Source: Desulfobulbaceae bacterium UBA5173
Lineage (GTDB): Bacteria > Desulfobacterota > Desulfobulbia > Desulfobulbales > Desulfobulbaceae
Length of the DNA stretch: 9,850 nt
Direction of reading: 5' to 3'
Assembly (NCBI GenBank): GCA_002413355.1
Contig: DHWV01000033.1
Span: 1-9,850, forward strand
A program made the translations under genes and the position numbers. Positions 1 to 6,898 of the stretch are shown piece after piece (position 1 is the stretch's first letter; the number at the start of each line of letters is the position of its first letter). The notes below the pieces were generated by a model. That model had not been told where the DNA came from, searched no databases, and saw only the letters and a program-made list of their open reading frames with translations.

Positions 1-39
1 TTCAGCGTGATCGCGCAAAGATTTCCAGCGCATATTCAT
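1..39 (-). CDS. 5' end of a leftward gene, product unknown (partial)
   Basis: Read on the minus strand, a start codon at 39-37 opens a frame (MNMRWKSLRDHAE) that stays open to the window edge. A good Shine-Dalgarno sequence, GAGGTGA (complement of 44-50), sits four bases upstream. A second ATG two codons in (33-31) is less well spaced, so the first is preferred. Thirteen residues are too few to assign a family. The gene is divergent from recC. Confidence 0.5.
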   Translation of the reverse strand, partial: MNMRWKSLRDHAE

Positions 40-95
40 GCTGTCACCTCGCATGGCTTTGAATTGAAGGTTTTTCTTTTTATCTTGGCTTACGG

Positions 96-111
96 CATTG
101 AAAAAACAATG
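96..111. repeat. Short inverted repeat in the divergent recC upstream region
   Basis: CATTG, six A residues, then CATTG's complement CAATG form a perfect 5-bp inverted repeat between the left-edge gene and recC. It could be a small operator for either divergent gene, or chance in AT-rich DNA. No convincing sigma70 promoter for recC could be picked out in 40-207. Confidence 0.25.
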
Positions 112-207
112 ATGTAGGCACAACTTGGGTTATCTACTAGCTTTGCGCATTCCAGCAACGATGCCGTAGCGTTCTGCCGGAATATCGGCTATGCTTCCCC
201 TTTCCTC

Positions 208-3200
208 ATGCGCCTCTATCAATCCAACCGCCTTGAGAAGCTGCTGGCCGCCCTGTGCGTGACGCTCGCCGAACCAGCAGGCAGCCCGCTCGCGCCGGAG
301 CTGATCGTGGTACAGAACCCCGGCATGGCCCGCTGGCTCTCGCAGCAGATCGCCCTGCGCACAGGAATCTGCGCCAACATCTCCTTCCCGCTGCCCGCCA
401 CCTTCATCTGGAGCCTCTTTGCCAAGACCCTTGGCGGCCTGCCCGACCTGCGCGAGTTCAGCCGCGAGATCATGCTTTGGCGGATACTGCGCGAGCTGGA
501 CAGCCTGCTGGCCGAGCCGGTGATGGCGGAGATCAGCAGCTATCTGCGCGACGACCGCGACGGCGGCAAACGCTTTCAGCTCGCAGGCCGCATTGCGGAT
601 CTCTTTGATCAGTATCTGGTCTATCGCCACGAGATGGTGCTGGCGTGGGAGCAGGGCCGGGAGGAGCATTGGCAAGCCCGGCTCTGGCGGCGATTGACCG
701 AGGAAGGCGGCGGCAGGCATCGGGCCGAGGTGCTGGAACGCTTCATGCAGGCAGCGGAGAACGGCAGCCTGCGCACGGACGGTTTGCCGCAGCGGGTCTG
801 TATCTTTGGCATCAACTCGCTGGCCCCAGTCTATCTGAAGGTGCTCGGCCGGATCAGCCGCTGGATTGACCTCCGCGTTTTCCACTTCAGCCCCTGCCGC
901 GAGGCATGGGACGACATCATGCCGGAACGCCTGATCGCCCTGCGGCGGCAAGGCTGGCGGCGCAGAGGGATGGAGGATGTCAGCCGCTACTACAGCTCCG
1001 GCAATCCGTTGCTGGCCTCGCTGGGCGGCTTGGGCCGGGAGTTCTTCGCCCTGCTGATGGAGCTGAACCCGGTCGCTGAAGATGAAGACCTCTACGAGAC
1101 TCCGCCGCAGGACACGCTGCTGGGCCAGCTCCAAGGCGACATCCTCGATCTGCGCGACCGAGGCAAGGGAGAGCCGCTGCCGCTTAATCCGGCGGACGGT
1201 TCTATCCGCTTTCACTCCTGCCACAGCCCAATGCGGGAGGTGCAGGTACTGCATGACCGCTTGCTTGACCTGTTCAAGGCTGATCGTACTCTGAAGCCAG
1301 GTGATATCTTGGTCATGGCCCCGGACATCAGCCGCTATGCCCCGGCCATTGCTGGAGTCTTTGGTTCGGCTGGAGAGAATCTGCGCATTCCTTGGTCTGT
1401 TGCCGATCAGCCCCGCCGCGAGGAGCAGCCGACCGTGGATGCCTTCCTCGGCATTCTCAGCCTGCTCTCCAGCCGCTGCACCGCACCGGAAGTGGCTGCG
1501 GTTTTGGAGAATCCGGTCATTCTTGCTCGCTTCAGCCTGAGCGCGGAAGAGGTGCCGCTCCTGCGCACAATGATTCCAGCGGCAGGCATCCGCTGGGGCT
1601 TGGATCAGCACGGCGGTGCCGATGTCCTCCACAGTTGGGAGGCTGGCCTTGACCGGCTCTTGCTCGGCTGCGCGACCGGGCCGCTGGAGATGCCCTGGCA
1701 GGGCATCATGCCGGTTAGCGGCGGTCTGAGCGGTGACAGCGACTGGCTGGGCAATCTGGCGGAGTTCATCCGCAGGCTGCGGCGACTGCGCAGGCAGGCC
1801 AGCAGGCCGCTGCCTCCCGCCCATTGGGCCGCTCTGCTCTTCCGCCTGATCAGCAGATTTTTGGACAGCGGCAGCCACGAGCACGAAGAGGGATTGCTCC
1901 TCCTCCGCCAGAGCATTGCCGATTTTGCCGATAACTGCGCCAAGGCAGGCTTCATTCAGCCTCTCAGCCTAACCGTGCTGCGCCGCCACTTCCAGCAGCT
2001 ACTGGCGGCACCGGCAGGCGGGCAGGCGTTCCTCGCAGGCCGCGTCACCTTCTGCAACATGGTGCCGATGCGTTCCGTGCCGTTCAAGGTGATCTGGCTG
2101 CTGGGCATGAATGACGGCGACTTCCCCCGCTCTCAGCATCCACCCGCCTTTGATTTGATGGCCGAACACCGACTGCCCGGCGACCGCAGCCGCCGCGATG
2201 ACGACCGCTATCTCTTCCTGGAAGCCCTGCTCTCTGCCCGCAGTTGTTTTGCGGTCTCTTGGGCTGGACGGAGTCAGCATGACAACAGCGTCCGGCCTCT
2301 CTCGGTGGCCGCTGCCGAGCTGCGCGACTACATCAATCGGGGCTGGCGAACAGAGAATGGCAAAGCTGCCACTGAGTTGCTCACAGTCGAGCATCCCCTT
2401 CAGCCTTTCAGCCGCCGCTGCTTTGTCGGCGAACCGGCTGTCGCTTCCTACCGGGCCGAATGGCTGCCCGCCTCTGCCGAGACCCCGGCCTTTGCCAGCC
2501 GTCCTTTGCCCAAACCGGAGCAGTGGGCGCGGCAGATTGACCTCAGCCAGCTGGTGCGCTTCTGGCGGCATCCTGTCCGTTTCTTTCTGGAACAGCGGCT
2601 TGGCCTGCGCACGTTCTGCGCCAACGAACTGCTACCGGAAAGCGAGACGTTCGCCCTTAACGATTTAGACTGCTATCTGCTGGCCGAGGACATCCTGCGG
2701 GAATTGCGCAACGGCAGAGCTGACTGCGCCGCACCGCTGCATCGGCTGCTGGCAGCAGGCGGCCTTCCGGGAGGCCGTTTCGGCCATCTCCTCCATCAGC
2801 GGCTGAAAAGAGAGGCGGAGGCACTGGCTGCCACACTGGAACCCCTGGTGCAAGAGCCGGTCGAGCCTGCTGAACTCAGCCTAACTATTGACGGCGTGCG
2901 CCTCACCGGCAAGCTGACCTCGCTCTGCCGCTGCGGCCGCGTCACCTTCCGGCCAGCCAGCCTGAAGGCCAAGGATCGGCTCCAGCTCTGGATTCATCAT
3001 CTTGCCCTGCTTCTGCACCAGCCGGACGGCGTTGCCCCCTGCTCTGTCCATGTCGCCAAAGACAAGACACTCAACTTGGTTGAGGTGCGTGATCCGCACA
3101 CGGAGTTGGGCAAGCTGATTCATCTTTTCCAGGAGGGCTGCTGCGAGCCGCTGCACTTTTACCCAGAAACGAGCTTCGCTTGGGCGGAGAAGGCGCAATC

Positions 3201-3372
3201 AAGGACGGCGGCGATGGCCGCAGCACGTAAGGCGTGGCTTTCTGGCCATTATCAGGGCGAGCAGGATGACCCGGCCTATCAGATCGGCCTTAACGGGCGG
3301 GAGCCGCTTGATCAGCAGTTTGAGGCGTTGGCGGAGCTGCTGCACACGATGATGGGCAATTCCTGCGACTGA
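208..3372 (+). CDS. recC: RecC, exodeoxyribonuclease V gamma subunit
   Basis: RecC is the scaffold and Chi-recognition subunit of the RecBCD helicase-nuclease, which processes double-strand DNA ends for RecA in the cytoplasm. The protein is 1054 residues; E. coli RecC is about 1120. The N-terminus MRLYQSNRLEKLLAAL, then a PELIVVQNPGMARWL block and ANISFPLPATFIW near residues 52-70, is the characteristic RecC opening. Further family blocks are GDILVMAPDISRYAP near 364-378, RVTFCNMVPMRSVPFKVIWL followed by LGMNDGDFPR near 611-641, and RFWRHPVRFFLEQRL near 785-800, which begins the nuclease-like C-terminal domain. No Walker A motif is visible, as expected for the degenerate helicase fold of RecC. 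The start at 208 matches the family N-terminus, although no strong Shine-Dalgarno precedes it. The frame is uninterrupted. recB and recD, often adjacent, are not in the window: the left neighbour is divergent and the right neighbour convergent. Confidence 0.95.
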   Translation: MRLYQSNRLEKLLAALCVTLAEPAGSPLAPELIVVQNPGMARWLSQQIALRTGICANISFPLPATFIWSLFAKTLGGLPDLREFSREIMLWRILRELDSLLAEPVMAEISSYLRDDRDGGKRFQLAGRIADLFDQYLVYRHEMVLAWEQGREEHWQARLWRRLTEEGGGRHRAEVLERFMQAAENGSLRTDGLPQRVCIFGINSLAPVYLKVLGRISRWIDLRVFHFSPCREAWDDIMPERLIALRRQGWRRRGMEDVSRYYSSGNPLLASLGGLGREFFALLMELNPVAEDEDLYETPPQDTLLGQLQGDILDLRDRGKGEPLPLNPADGSIRFHSCHSPMREVQVLHDRLLDLFKADRTLKPGDILVMAPDISRYAPAIAGVFGSAGENLRIPWSVADQPRREEQPTVDAFLGILSLLSSRCTAPEVAAVLENPVILARFSLSAEEVPLLRTMIPAAGIRWGLDQHGGADVLHSWEAGLDRLLLGCATGPLEMPWQGIMPVSGGLSGDSDWLGNLAEFIRRLRRLRRQASRPLPPAHWAALLFRLISRFLDSGSHEHEEGLLLLRQSIADFADNCAKAGFIQPLSLTVLRRHFQQLLAAPAGGQAFLAGRVTFCNMVPMRSVPFKVIWLLGMNDGDFPRSQHPPAFDLMAEHRLPGDRSRRDDDRYLFLEALLSARSCFAVSWAGRSQHDNSVRPLSVAAAELRDYINRGWRTENGKAATELLTVEHPLQPFSRRCFVGEPAVASYRAEWLPASAETPAFASRPLPKPEQWARQIDLSQLVRFWRHPVRFFLEQRLGLRTFCANELLPESETFALNDLDCYLLAEDILRELRNGRADCAAPLHRLLAAGGLPGGRFGHLLHQRLKREAEALAATLEPLVQEPVEPAELSLTIDGVRLTGKLTSLCRCGRVTFRPASLKAKDRLQLWIHHLALLLHQPDGVAPCSVHVAKDKTLNLVEVRDPHTELGKLIHLFQEGCCEPLHFYPETSFAWAEKAQSRTAAMAAARKAWLSGHYQGEQDDPAYQIGLNGREPLDQQFEALAELLHTMMGNSCD

Positions 3373-3381
3373 ATTTTTTTT
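3358..3381 (+). terminator. Possible weak terminator at the recC stop
   Basis: AATTC at 3358-3362 can pair with GAATT at 3371-3375 across an 8-base loop, and the run of T at 3374-3381 follows directly. The stem is short and AT-rich and overlaps the stop codon, so it would be weak on its own. The stronger hairpin at 3417-3442 has only a poor T tract in the recC direction. Confidence 0.25.
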
Positions 3382-3406
3382 CTATGGCAAGACACTGCTG
3401 CCCCAC

Positions 3407-3445
3407 AAAAAGAAAACCCGCCATCTGTCACCAGTCGGCGGGCTT
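3407..3445 (-). terminator. Intrinsic terminator of ssrA
   Basis: On the minus strand, nine bases after the tmRNA 3' end, CCCGCC (3442-3437) pairs with GGCGGG (3422-3417), followed by TTTTCTTTTT (3416-3407). Inside the 14-base loop, CTG and CAG can form a second stem closed by GTGA, a GNRA-type tetraloop. Position, stem and T tract all fit a rho-independent terminator for ssrA and hence for the whole leftward cluster. Confidence 0.85.
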
Positions 3446-3453
3446 AAAATTGC

Positions 3454-3810
3454 TGGTGGAGGTGCCGGGAGTTGAACCCGGGTCCGAAAATACTCCCCTC
3501 ACGCCTCTACATGCTTAGTTCCAAGTTAAATCCCGCCTTCAGCTCTCACTTGGAACAGAGGATTGCTGAAGACCGACCTGCTTTATCTCATCAAGGGGCC
3601 GCAGATGCTCCCGATGACCAGCCCGAAGAGTCGACGCTTCACTCCGGCTTTACGGGCGCGGACCGGGGAAGCGGCAAAGCAGACTAAGCTGCTACTGCGT
3701 AGTTATAATCGTCTGCGATTATATTTAAGTTCCGCCTTTTTTACGAGCTGACAGAAGGCTCGGCATGCAACGATGAGCTTGTGTATCCCCGTCGAATCCG
3801 TTTCACCCCC
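3454..3810 (-). ncRNA. ssrA: Transfer-messenger RNA (tmRNA, ssrA)
   Basis: tmRNA rescues stalled ribosomes with SmpB and tags the incomplete protein for proteolysis. The 5' end on the minus strand reads GGGGGTGAAACGGATTCGAC followed by GGGG, the conserved tmRNA opening. The 3' end is CACCTCC-A-CCA, with CCA encoded. GGGGGUG pairs with CACCUCC to give a seven-pair acceptor stem with one G-U pair. A T-arm with CCGGG-TTCAACT-CCCGG lies just before the acceptor strand. The length of about 357 bases is typical of a one-piece tmRNA. The mRNA-like part encodes the tag described separately. The mature 5' end begins six bases after the smpB stop codon, so the RNA is either cut from a longer smpB transcript by RNase P or started from a promoter inside smpB. 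A terminator follows at 3407-3445. Confidence 0.97.
3684..3716 (-). other. tmRNA tag reading frame (ADDYNYAVAA, stop)
   Basis: Within ssrA, a resume codon GCA at 3716-3714 starts ten sense codons reading ADDYNYAVAA, then TAG at 3686-3684. The terminal AVAA resembles the ALAA/AVAA ending recognised by ClpXP and related proteases. The bases ATAATC just upstream of GCA occupy the place of the E. coli resume-codon determinant. Tags of this form are, from memory, found in Desulfobacterota such as Desulfotalea; that comparison was not checked here. Confidence 0.9.
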
Positions 3811-3816
3811 GAATAT

Positions 3817-4266
3817 CTATTCTTTATGGCGTAGCATCCGCTGCATTTCACGGGTTGCCTGCTGTTCTTTCAGGGTTTCTCGCTTGTCGAAGAGTTTCTT
3901 GCCACGAGCAAGGCCCATCTCCACTTTTGCTTTACCCTTGTCTATAAAATATATCTTGAGCGGAATAAGCGCAACTCCTTTTTCGTTCAGCTTGCCGATC
4001 AGCTTACGAATTTCCTGTCGGTGCAGGAGCAGTTTGCGCGCCCGCAGTGGGTCGGCGGCGGAATGCGTGCAGAAGGTATAGGGCGAAATATGAATGTTAT
4101 AGAGAAATATCTCACCGTTTTTGACCCCGGCATACCCGTCCTTGAGATTGCCTTTTCCGGCTCGGAGCGACTTTACCTCCGGCCCGTTGAGTACCATGCC
4201 AGCTTCAAATGTTTTATCAATATGATAATCATGAAAAGCTTTTTTGTTGTTGCAAACTATCTTCAT
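3817..4266 (-). CDS. smpB: SmpB, tmRNA-binding protein
   Basis: SmpB binds the tRNA-like domain of tmRNA and places it in the A site of stalled ribosomes, where its C-terminal tail occupies the empty mRNA channel. The 149-residue length is usual for the family. Visible hallmarks are NKKAFHDYHI at 7-16, GPEVKSLRAGKGNLKDGYA at 28-46 (most family members have G-x-EVKS-x-R here), YNIHISPY at 56-63, and the basic tail GLARGKKLFDKRETLKEQQA at 118-137. The start codon lies six bases after the comB stop, with only a weak GGAT-type ribosome binding site, which suggests translational coupling to comB. The stop codon TAG (3819-3817) is six bases from the tmRNA 5' end, so protein and RNA partners are physically linked. 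Confidence 0.97.
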   Translation of the reverse strand: MKIVCNNKKAFHDYHIDKTFEAGMVLNGPEVKSLRAGKGNLKDGYAGVKNGEIFLYNIHISPYTFCTHSAADPLRARKLLLHRQEIRKLIGKLNEKGVALIPLKIYFIDKGKAKVEMGLARGKKLFDKRETLKEQQATREMQRMLRHKE

Positions 4267-4272
4267 CGCAGT

Positions 4273-4965
4273 TCATCCGGTTGTCTTGCAAAGCGACAGC
4301 AGGCCGTCTGTATCCATTTTGGCGACGACGGCGAAATCAAACACATTCATCTGTAGACACAAATCAAAATCTGAGCTTGGACTCCACGGTTTGGCGGGAT
4401 CAAAAAAACGTGCTGAACAGGGAGATTTTTTTAAAATCGACGCAACTGACGCTTCGTCAAATGGTTTGTCCAGCAGTAAACTTTCTAAATATTCAGCACA
4501 GAGGTCATCCTCATCTGAGGAAATTTCTGCCTGCCAGCCCATTCTGACCAATGTCACTGCATCAGGAGCTTTCTTTTTGATGTAATTCACCGTGGATTGA
4601 GCATTGACAAATGCTCCGGTCAAAACTTCATCTGCTCTTGTTGCGTTGACAACACCTTGGGTGCCGGAATGGGTGCTTTGAATAAGCTGTTTTCCGTGCA
4701 GGTTGGCATGAAGCAGCTCTGTGGGAGAGTTGCCAAAATCGAAGCCGTCTATTTTTTTTCCACCACGTTCGCCAAGCAGGACAGAATGGGGCAACCGTTT
4801 TTTCAATGCCAGAGCTTCTTCGATTCCTCCGACAGGAAGTACCCGCATCACTCCGCTGTTGAAGCAGTAACAGACCGTCGAAAAAGCACGAAAGACATCA
4901 ATAATTACCGCAATGCCCTCAGCTTCTTTTGCTCCGGCAATAAAATCTTTTTTGAGGATTCTCAT
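4273..4965 (-). CDS. comB: ComB-family 2-phosphosulfolactate phosphatase
   Basis: In methanogens ComB is a Mg2+-dependent acid phosphatase that turns 2-phosphosulfolactate into sulfolactate in coenzyme M synthesis. Bacteria carry homologues whose role is mostly undefined. The 230-residue protein shows the family blocks in order: VIIDVFRAFSTV at 20-31 (usual form VIDVFRASTT), LLGERGGKKIDGFDFGNSP at 63-81, STHSGTQGV at 97-105 (the TTNGT-like segment), and the acidic EDDLCAEYLE at 152-161. There is no signal peptide, so it is cytosolic. GGTGA lies a few bases upstream of the start. It sits 30 bases after the membrane-protein gene and six bases before smpB, as an internal cistron of the leftward unit. 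The family call is firm; the substrate in this organism is inferred only from family membership. Confidence 0.88.
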   Translation of the reverse strand: MRILKKDFIAGAKEAEGIAVIIDVFRAFSTVCYCFNSGVMRVLPVGGIEEALALKKRLPHSVLLGERGGKKIDGFDFGNSPTELLHANLHGKQLIQSTHSGTQGVVNATRADEVLTGAFVNAQSTVNYIKKKAPDAVTLVRMGWQAEISSDEDDLCAEYLESLLLDKPFDEASVASILKKSPCSARFFDPAKPWSPSSDFDLCLQMNVFDFAVVAKMDTDGLLSLCKTTG

Positions 4966-4995
4966 GCGTTCACCAGCGCAGCCTCTGCTGACTGC

Positions 4996-6594
4996 TCATC
5001 GCATTTCCATATATTTTTTCTTATACGCCTCAAGCTCATCTTTTGGTAGATAAAGAAATAGCTGAAAATTTTCATCGCCAAGGGAGCGGTTGAACTCAGC
5101 GAGTTTTATTGTTTCTGCTTTAAACCTATCCACTTCTTTAGCATTGAAATTTCCTCTGTAAATGGTTGGAAAGGTCTTTCCTTCTGTCATATCGAAAAAA
5201 GCAAGAGCAATAACGACAGGAACCTTTTTGTCAGAATTAATTTTTTTTGCCGAATCGAGTAACTGCATGAGGCTGTGAGTTTTTTTGAATTTTCTCGAAA
5301 AATTGACAAAATTTCTGGATACTTCTTCTTGAACGAGATAAATTTTATTTCCAGAGTAAAACGATATTGGTTCAAGCGTATATTCTGGCGAACCGATAAT
5401 AATCGCATCGTTAAGCTGATGATTGGTAAGTAAATATTTCCCCGCAGCCAAGGCAGTGCTTTTTTCAACTCGAGATTCTTGGACGACTATATGGTAGTTA
5501 ATTTTAATTTCATGGATTAAGAATGGGATAAGAAACAGATAAATGACTGCATAAAAAAATACAACAGAAGACTTATGCAAGCCTTGTTTTTTTTCGTTTT
5601 TCACATCATGAAGAGCAATCCAGTAAAGAGCAATTGCGAATCCATACAGCACGCCCTGATGATGAGTTTGAGGATAAATAAAAGCAGAGCCAACGAAATT
5701 GAAAAATGTGACCGCAATCCATAGGGTTATGCCAAAATATGAATTAACGGCAAACAATCCGATGATAACAACGATGACAAATATGTCACGAGCAAGTGGA
5801 GGAAAGTTTAGTATATACCAGATGTACTCGCCGGGATGACGCAAAGCTTTTGCAAATGATTTCAAATAATCAATTCTTGCAATATATTCCTGCTCAAGAA
5901 AAACGGACTCAGCATCAAACCGCGTGCTGTAGTAAGAAATAGCGATGCCAAGCAGGGCGATTACAGCGGCAATGACATATCGTTTATCTTTAACCAGTAC
6001 GGAAAAACCAGAATCTGCTATCCAACAAGCAAGAAATAGGTCGGAAAGATACATCCCATACAGATTGCTGTTTGCCTGAAGAAAAAGCAGAATGCCCATA
6101 AACAGCGGCTGCCGCTTTGACCGTGGATAATATGCCGCCAGAGAGAAAAAAAGAAACATGCTGATGCCATAATCTCTGGCATCAATGGTGTTGGCAAAAA
6201 AAGGGACGATTCCAAAAATAAAAAGAACTCTGAAGATCAGAGGAAAAGGAGAGTGTTTTACAATAAGAAAAACAAAAGCAAGCCCGATAATGAAACTTCC
6301 TGTTTGTAAAATGACAGGATGGGGGAAAAGCCAATAAAATCCCATAAGGATCGTCCGCCAAAGCAGAGGATGTCCATCGTATTTCGCAAAATTAAAATAA
6401 TCTAAGAAATTTTTTGTTCCTGTCGCCATCAGGAACTCACGTGTTTCATCCCGCCACAACTCATGGGTCAGTGAGGATGCAAAGACGGCAATGATCCATA
6501 AAAAAATGGCTGCATTTTCAATACTGATATTTTTGCTTTCCGCCGATCTCTCCGCCGGTTTAAAGAGCACATTGAATGCAGGGATTATCTTCAT
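4996..6594 (-). CDS. Polytopic membrane protein, candidate GT-C-type glycosyltransferase
   Basis: The 532-residue protein has an N-terminal membrane segment near 28-44, then many hydrophobic segments up to about 365, and a hydrophilic C-terminal domain from about 375 to 532. The first extracytoplasmic loop carries HELWRDETREF at 44-54 and DGHPLLWRTIL at 73-83. A second carries DARDYG at 138-143. An acidic pair just after the first membrane helix followed by a G/H-P-L-W segment resembles GT-C (ArnT/PMT, GT39-like) lipid-linked sugar transferases, whose catalytic acid lies in that loop. This is pattern recognition only; no specific donor or acceptor can be named. The C-terminal part (IIIGSPEYTLEPISFYSGNKI near 398-418) also occurs in style in this group. 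The DNA is clearly AT-richer than recC or nik, with many A/T runs. The ribosome binding site is weak; ATG at 6594 is the only reasonable start. It is first in the cluster leading to comB, smpB and ssrA. Confidence 0.6.
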   Translation of the reverse strand: MKIIPAFNVLFKPAERSAESKNISIENAAIFLWIIAVFASSLTHELWRDETREFLMATGTKNFLDYFNFAKYDGHPLLWRTILMGFYWLFPHPVILQTGSFIIGLAFVFLIVKHSPFPLIFRVLFIFGIVPFFANTIDARDYGISMFLFFSLAAYYPRSKRQPLFMGILLFLQANSNLYGMYLSDLFLACWIADSGFSVLVKDKRYVIAAVIALLGIAISYYSTRFDAESVFLEQEYIARIDYLKSFAKALRHPGEYIWYILNFPPLARDIFVIVVIIGLFAVNSYFGITLWIAVTFFNFVGSAFIYPQTHHQGVLYGFAIALYWIALHDVKNEKKQGLHKSSVVFFYAVIYLFLIPFLIHEIKINYHIVVQESRVEKSTALAAGKYLLTNHQLNDAIIIGSPEYTLEPISFYSGNKIYLVQEEVSRNFVNFSRKFKKTHSLMQLLDSAKKINSDKKVPVVIALAFFDMTEGKTFPTIYRGNFNAKEVDRFKAETIKLAEFNRSLGDENFQLFLYLPKDELEAYKKKYMEMR

Positions 6595-6678
6595 GTTTTG
6601 TTCAATAAAAAAGAAATACTTTTCTGCCGGAACGGAGTACCTTCCTCACGCTTCCTGGAAATTCGCTTACAACTGCCT

Positions 6679-6708
6679 TTTATACCATATTAACTTGGCG
6701 TGCATCAA
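6679..6708 (-). promoter_or_regulatory. Sigma70-type promoter for the leftward cluster
   Basis: On the minus strand, TTGATG (6708-6703) and TATAAA (6684-6679) are separated by 18 bases. Each matches its consensus at most positions. Transcription would start near 6672, giving a leader of roughly 75-80 bases before the membrane-protein start. No other good promoter was seen before comB, so this probably serves the whole unit, with possible extra promoters inside for ssrA. Confidence 0.55.
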
Positions 6709-6816
6709 GAGAGAAGTATTCGCCCGCATCCTTTGCAGCGGTGTTTTGTCTGTATGTATTGTGCAAATAATCTGCCGGATGTCGGCACCTGTGCGCACAA
6801 AAAATGTAGCTCCCGC

Positions 6817-6845
6817 TTGACAAGCCTGCCGCGTTGCGGTAAAGA
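6817..6845 (+). promoter_or_regulatory. Candidate nik operon promoter
   Basis: A perfect TTGACA (6817-6822) is followed after 17 bases by TAAAGA (6840-6845), a poor -10 match. The good -35 and weak -10 could fit a regulated promoter. The start would be near 6852, leaving a leader of about 50 bases that contains the dyad at 6864-6886. Confidence 0.5.
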
Positions 6846-6880
6846 TTGAGGGTAATCAGTATGAATAATCCGTGTTGCGT
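6829..6880 (+). repeat. Repeated CCGYGTTGCGK word in the nik control region
   Basis: CCGCGTTGCGG at 6829-6839 recurs as CCGTGTTGCGT at 6870-6880, matching at 9 of 11 positions with a 41-base offset, close to four helical turns. The first copy is itself an inverted repeat (CCGC-GTT-GCGG) lying in the promoter spacer. The second forms the core of the dyad. Two copies on the same DNA face suggest a paired regulator site. Confidence 0.4.
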
Positions 6881-6886
6881 ATTATT
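6864..6886. promoter_or_regulatory. Candidate operator dyad upstream of nikM
   Basis: AATAAT (6864-6869) and ATTATT (6881-6886) form a perfect 6-bp inverted repeat, with CG (6871-6872) and CG (6878-6879) adding two inner pairs around GTGTTGC. It lies downstream of the predicted start site and five bases before the ribosome binding site, so a bound repressor could block elongation. A nickel sensor such as NikR is an attractive guess from context only. The same bases could fold as an RNA hairpin next to the ribosome binding site. Confidence 0.4.
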
Positions 6887-6891
6887 TGCTC

Positions 6892-6898
6892 AAGGAGG
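6892..6898 (+). promoter_or_regulatory. Ribosome binding site that fixes the nikM start
   Basis: AAGGAGG lies five bases before ATG at 6904. An in-frame ATG at 6886 overlaps this site and would put six extra residues before the Met-His start that the family needs, so 6904 is chosen. Confidence 0.9.

Noticed and set aside
130..1884. Long 584-residue open frame on the minus strand opposite recC
   Set aside because: It is antisense to a confidently identified recC, and its composition (Ala, Gln, Arg-rich, no domains) is typical of a shadow frame in GC-rich DNA.
1999..2571. 190-residue minus-strand open frame inside recC
   Set aside because: Shadow of recC with no recognisable motif or ribosome binding site.
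3472..4081. Small rightward open frames across the tmRNA and smpB
   Set aside because: They lie antisense to ssrA and smpB, which explain the sequence fully.
6491..6820. 109-residue rightward open frame in the divergent region
   Set aside because: It half overlaps the membrane-protein gene in antisense, has no ribosome binding site, and ends before the nik promoter. No family features.
6859..6886. E. coli-type NikR site (GTATGA-N16-TCATAC)
   Set aside because: GTATGA occurs at 6859-6864, but the partner half-site position reads ATTATT, not TCATAC.
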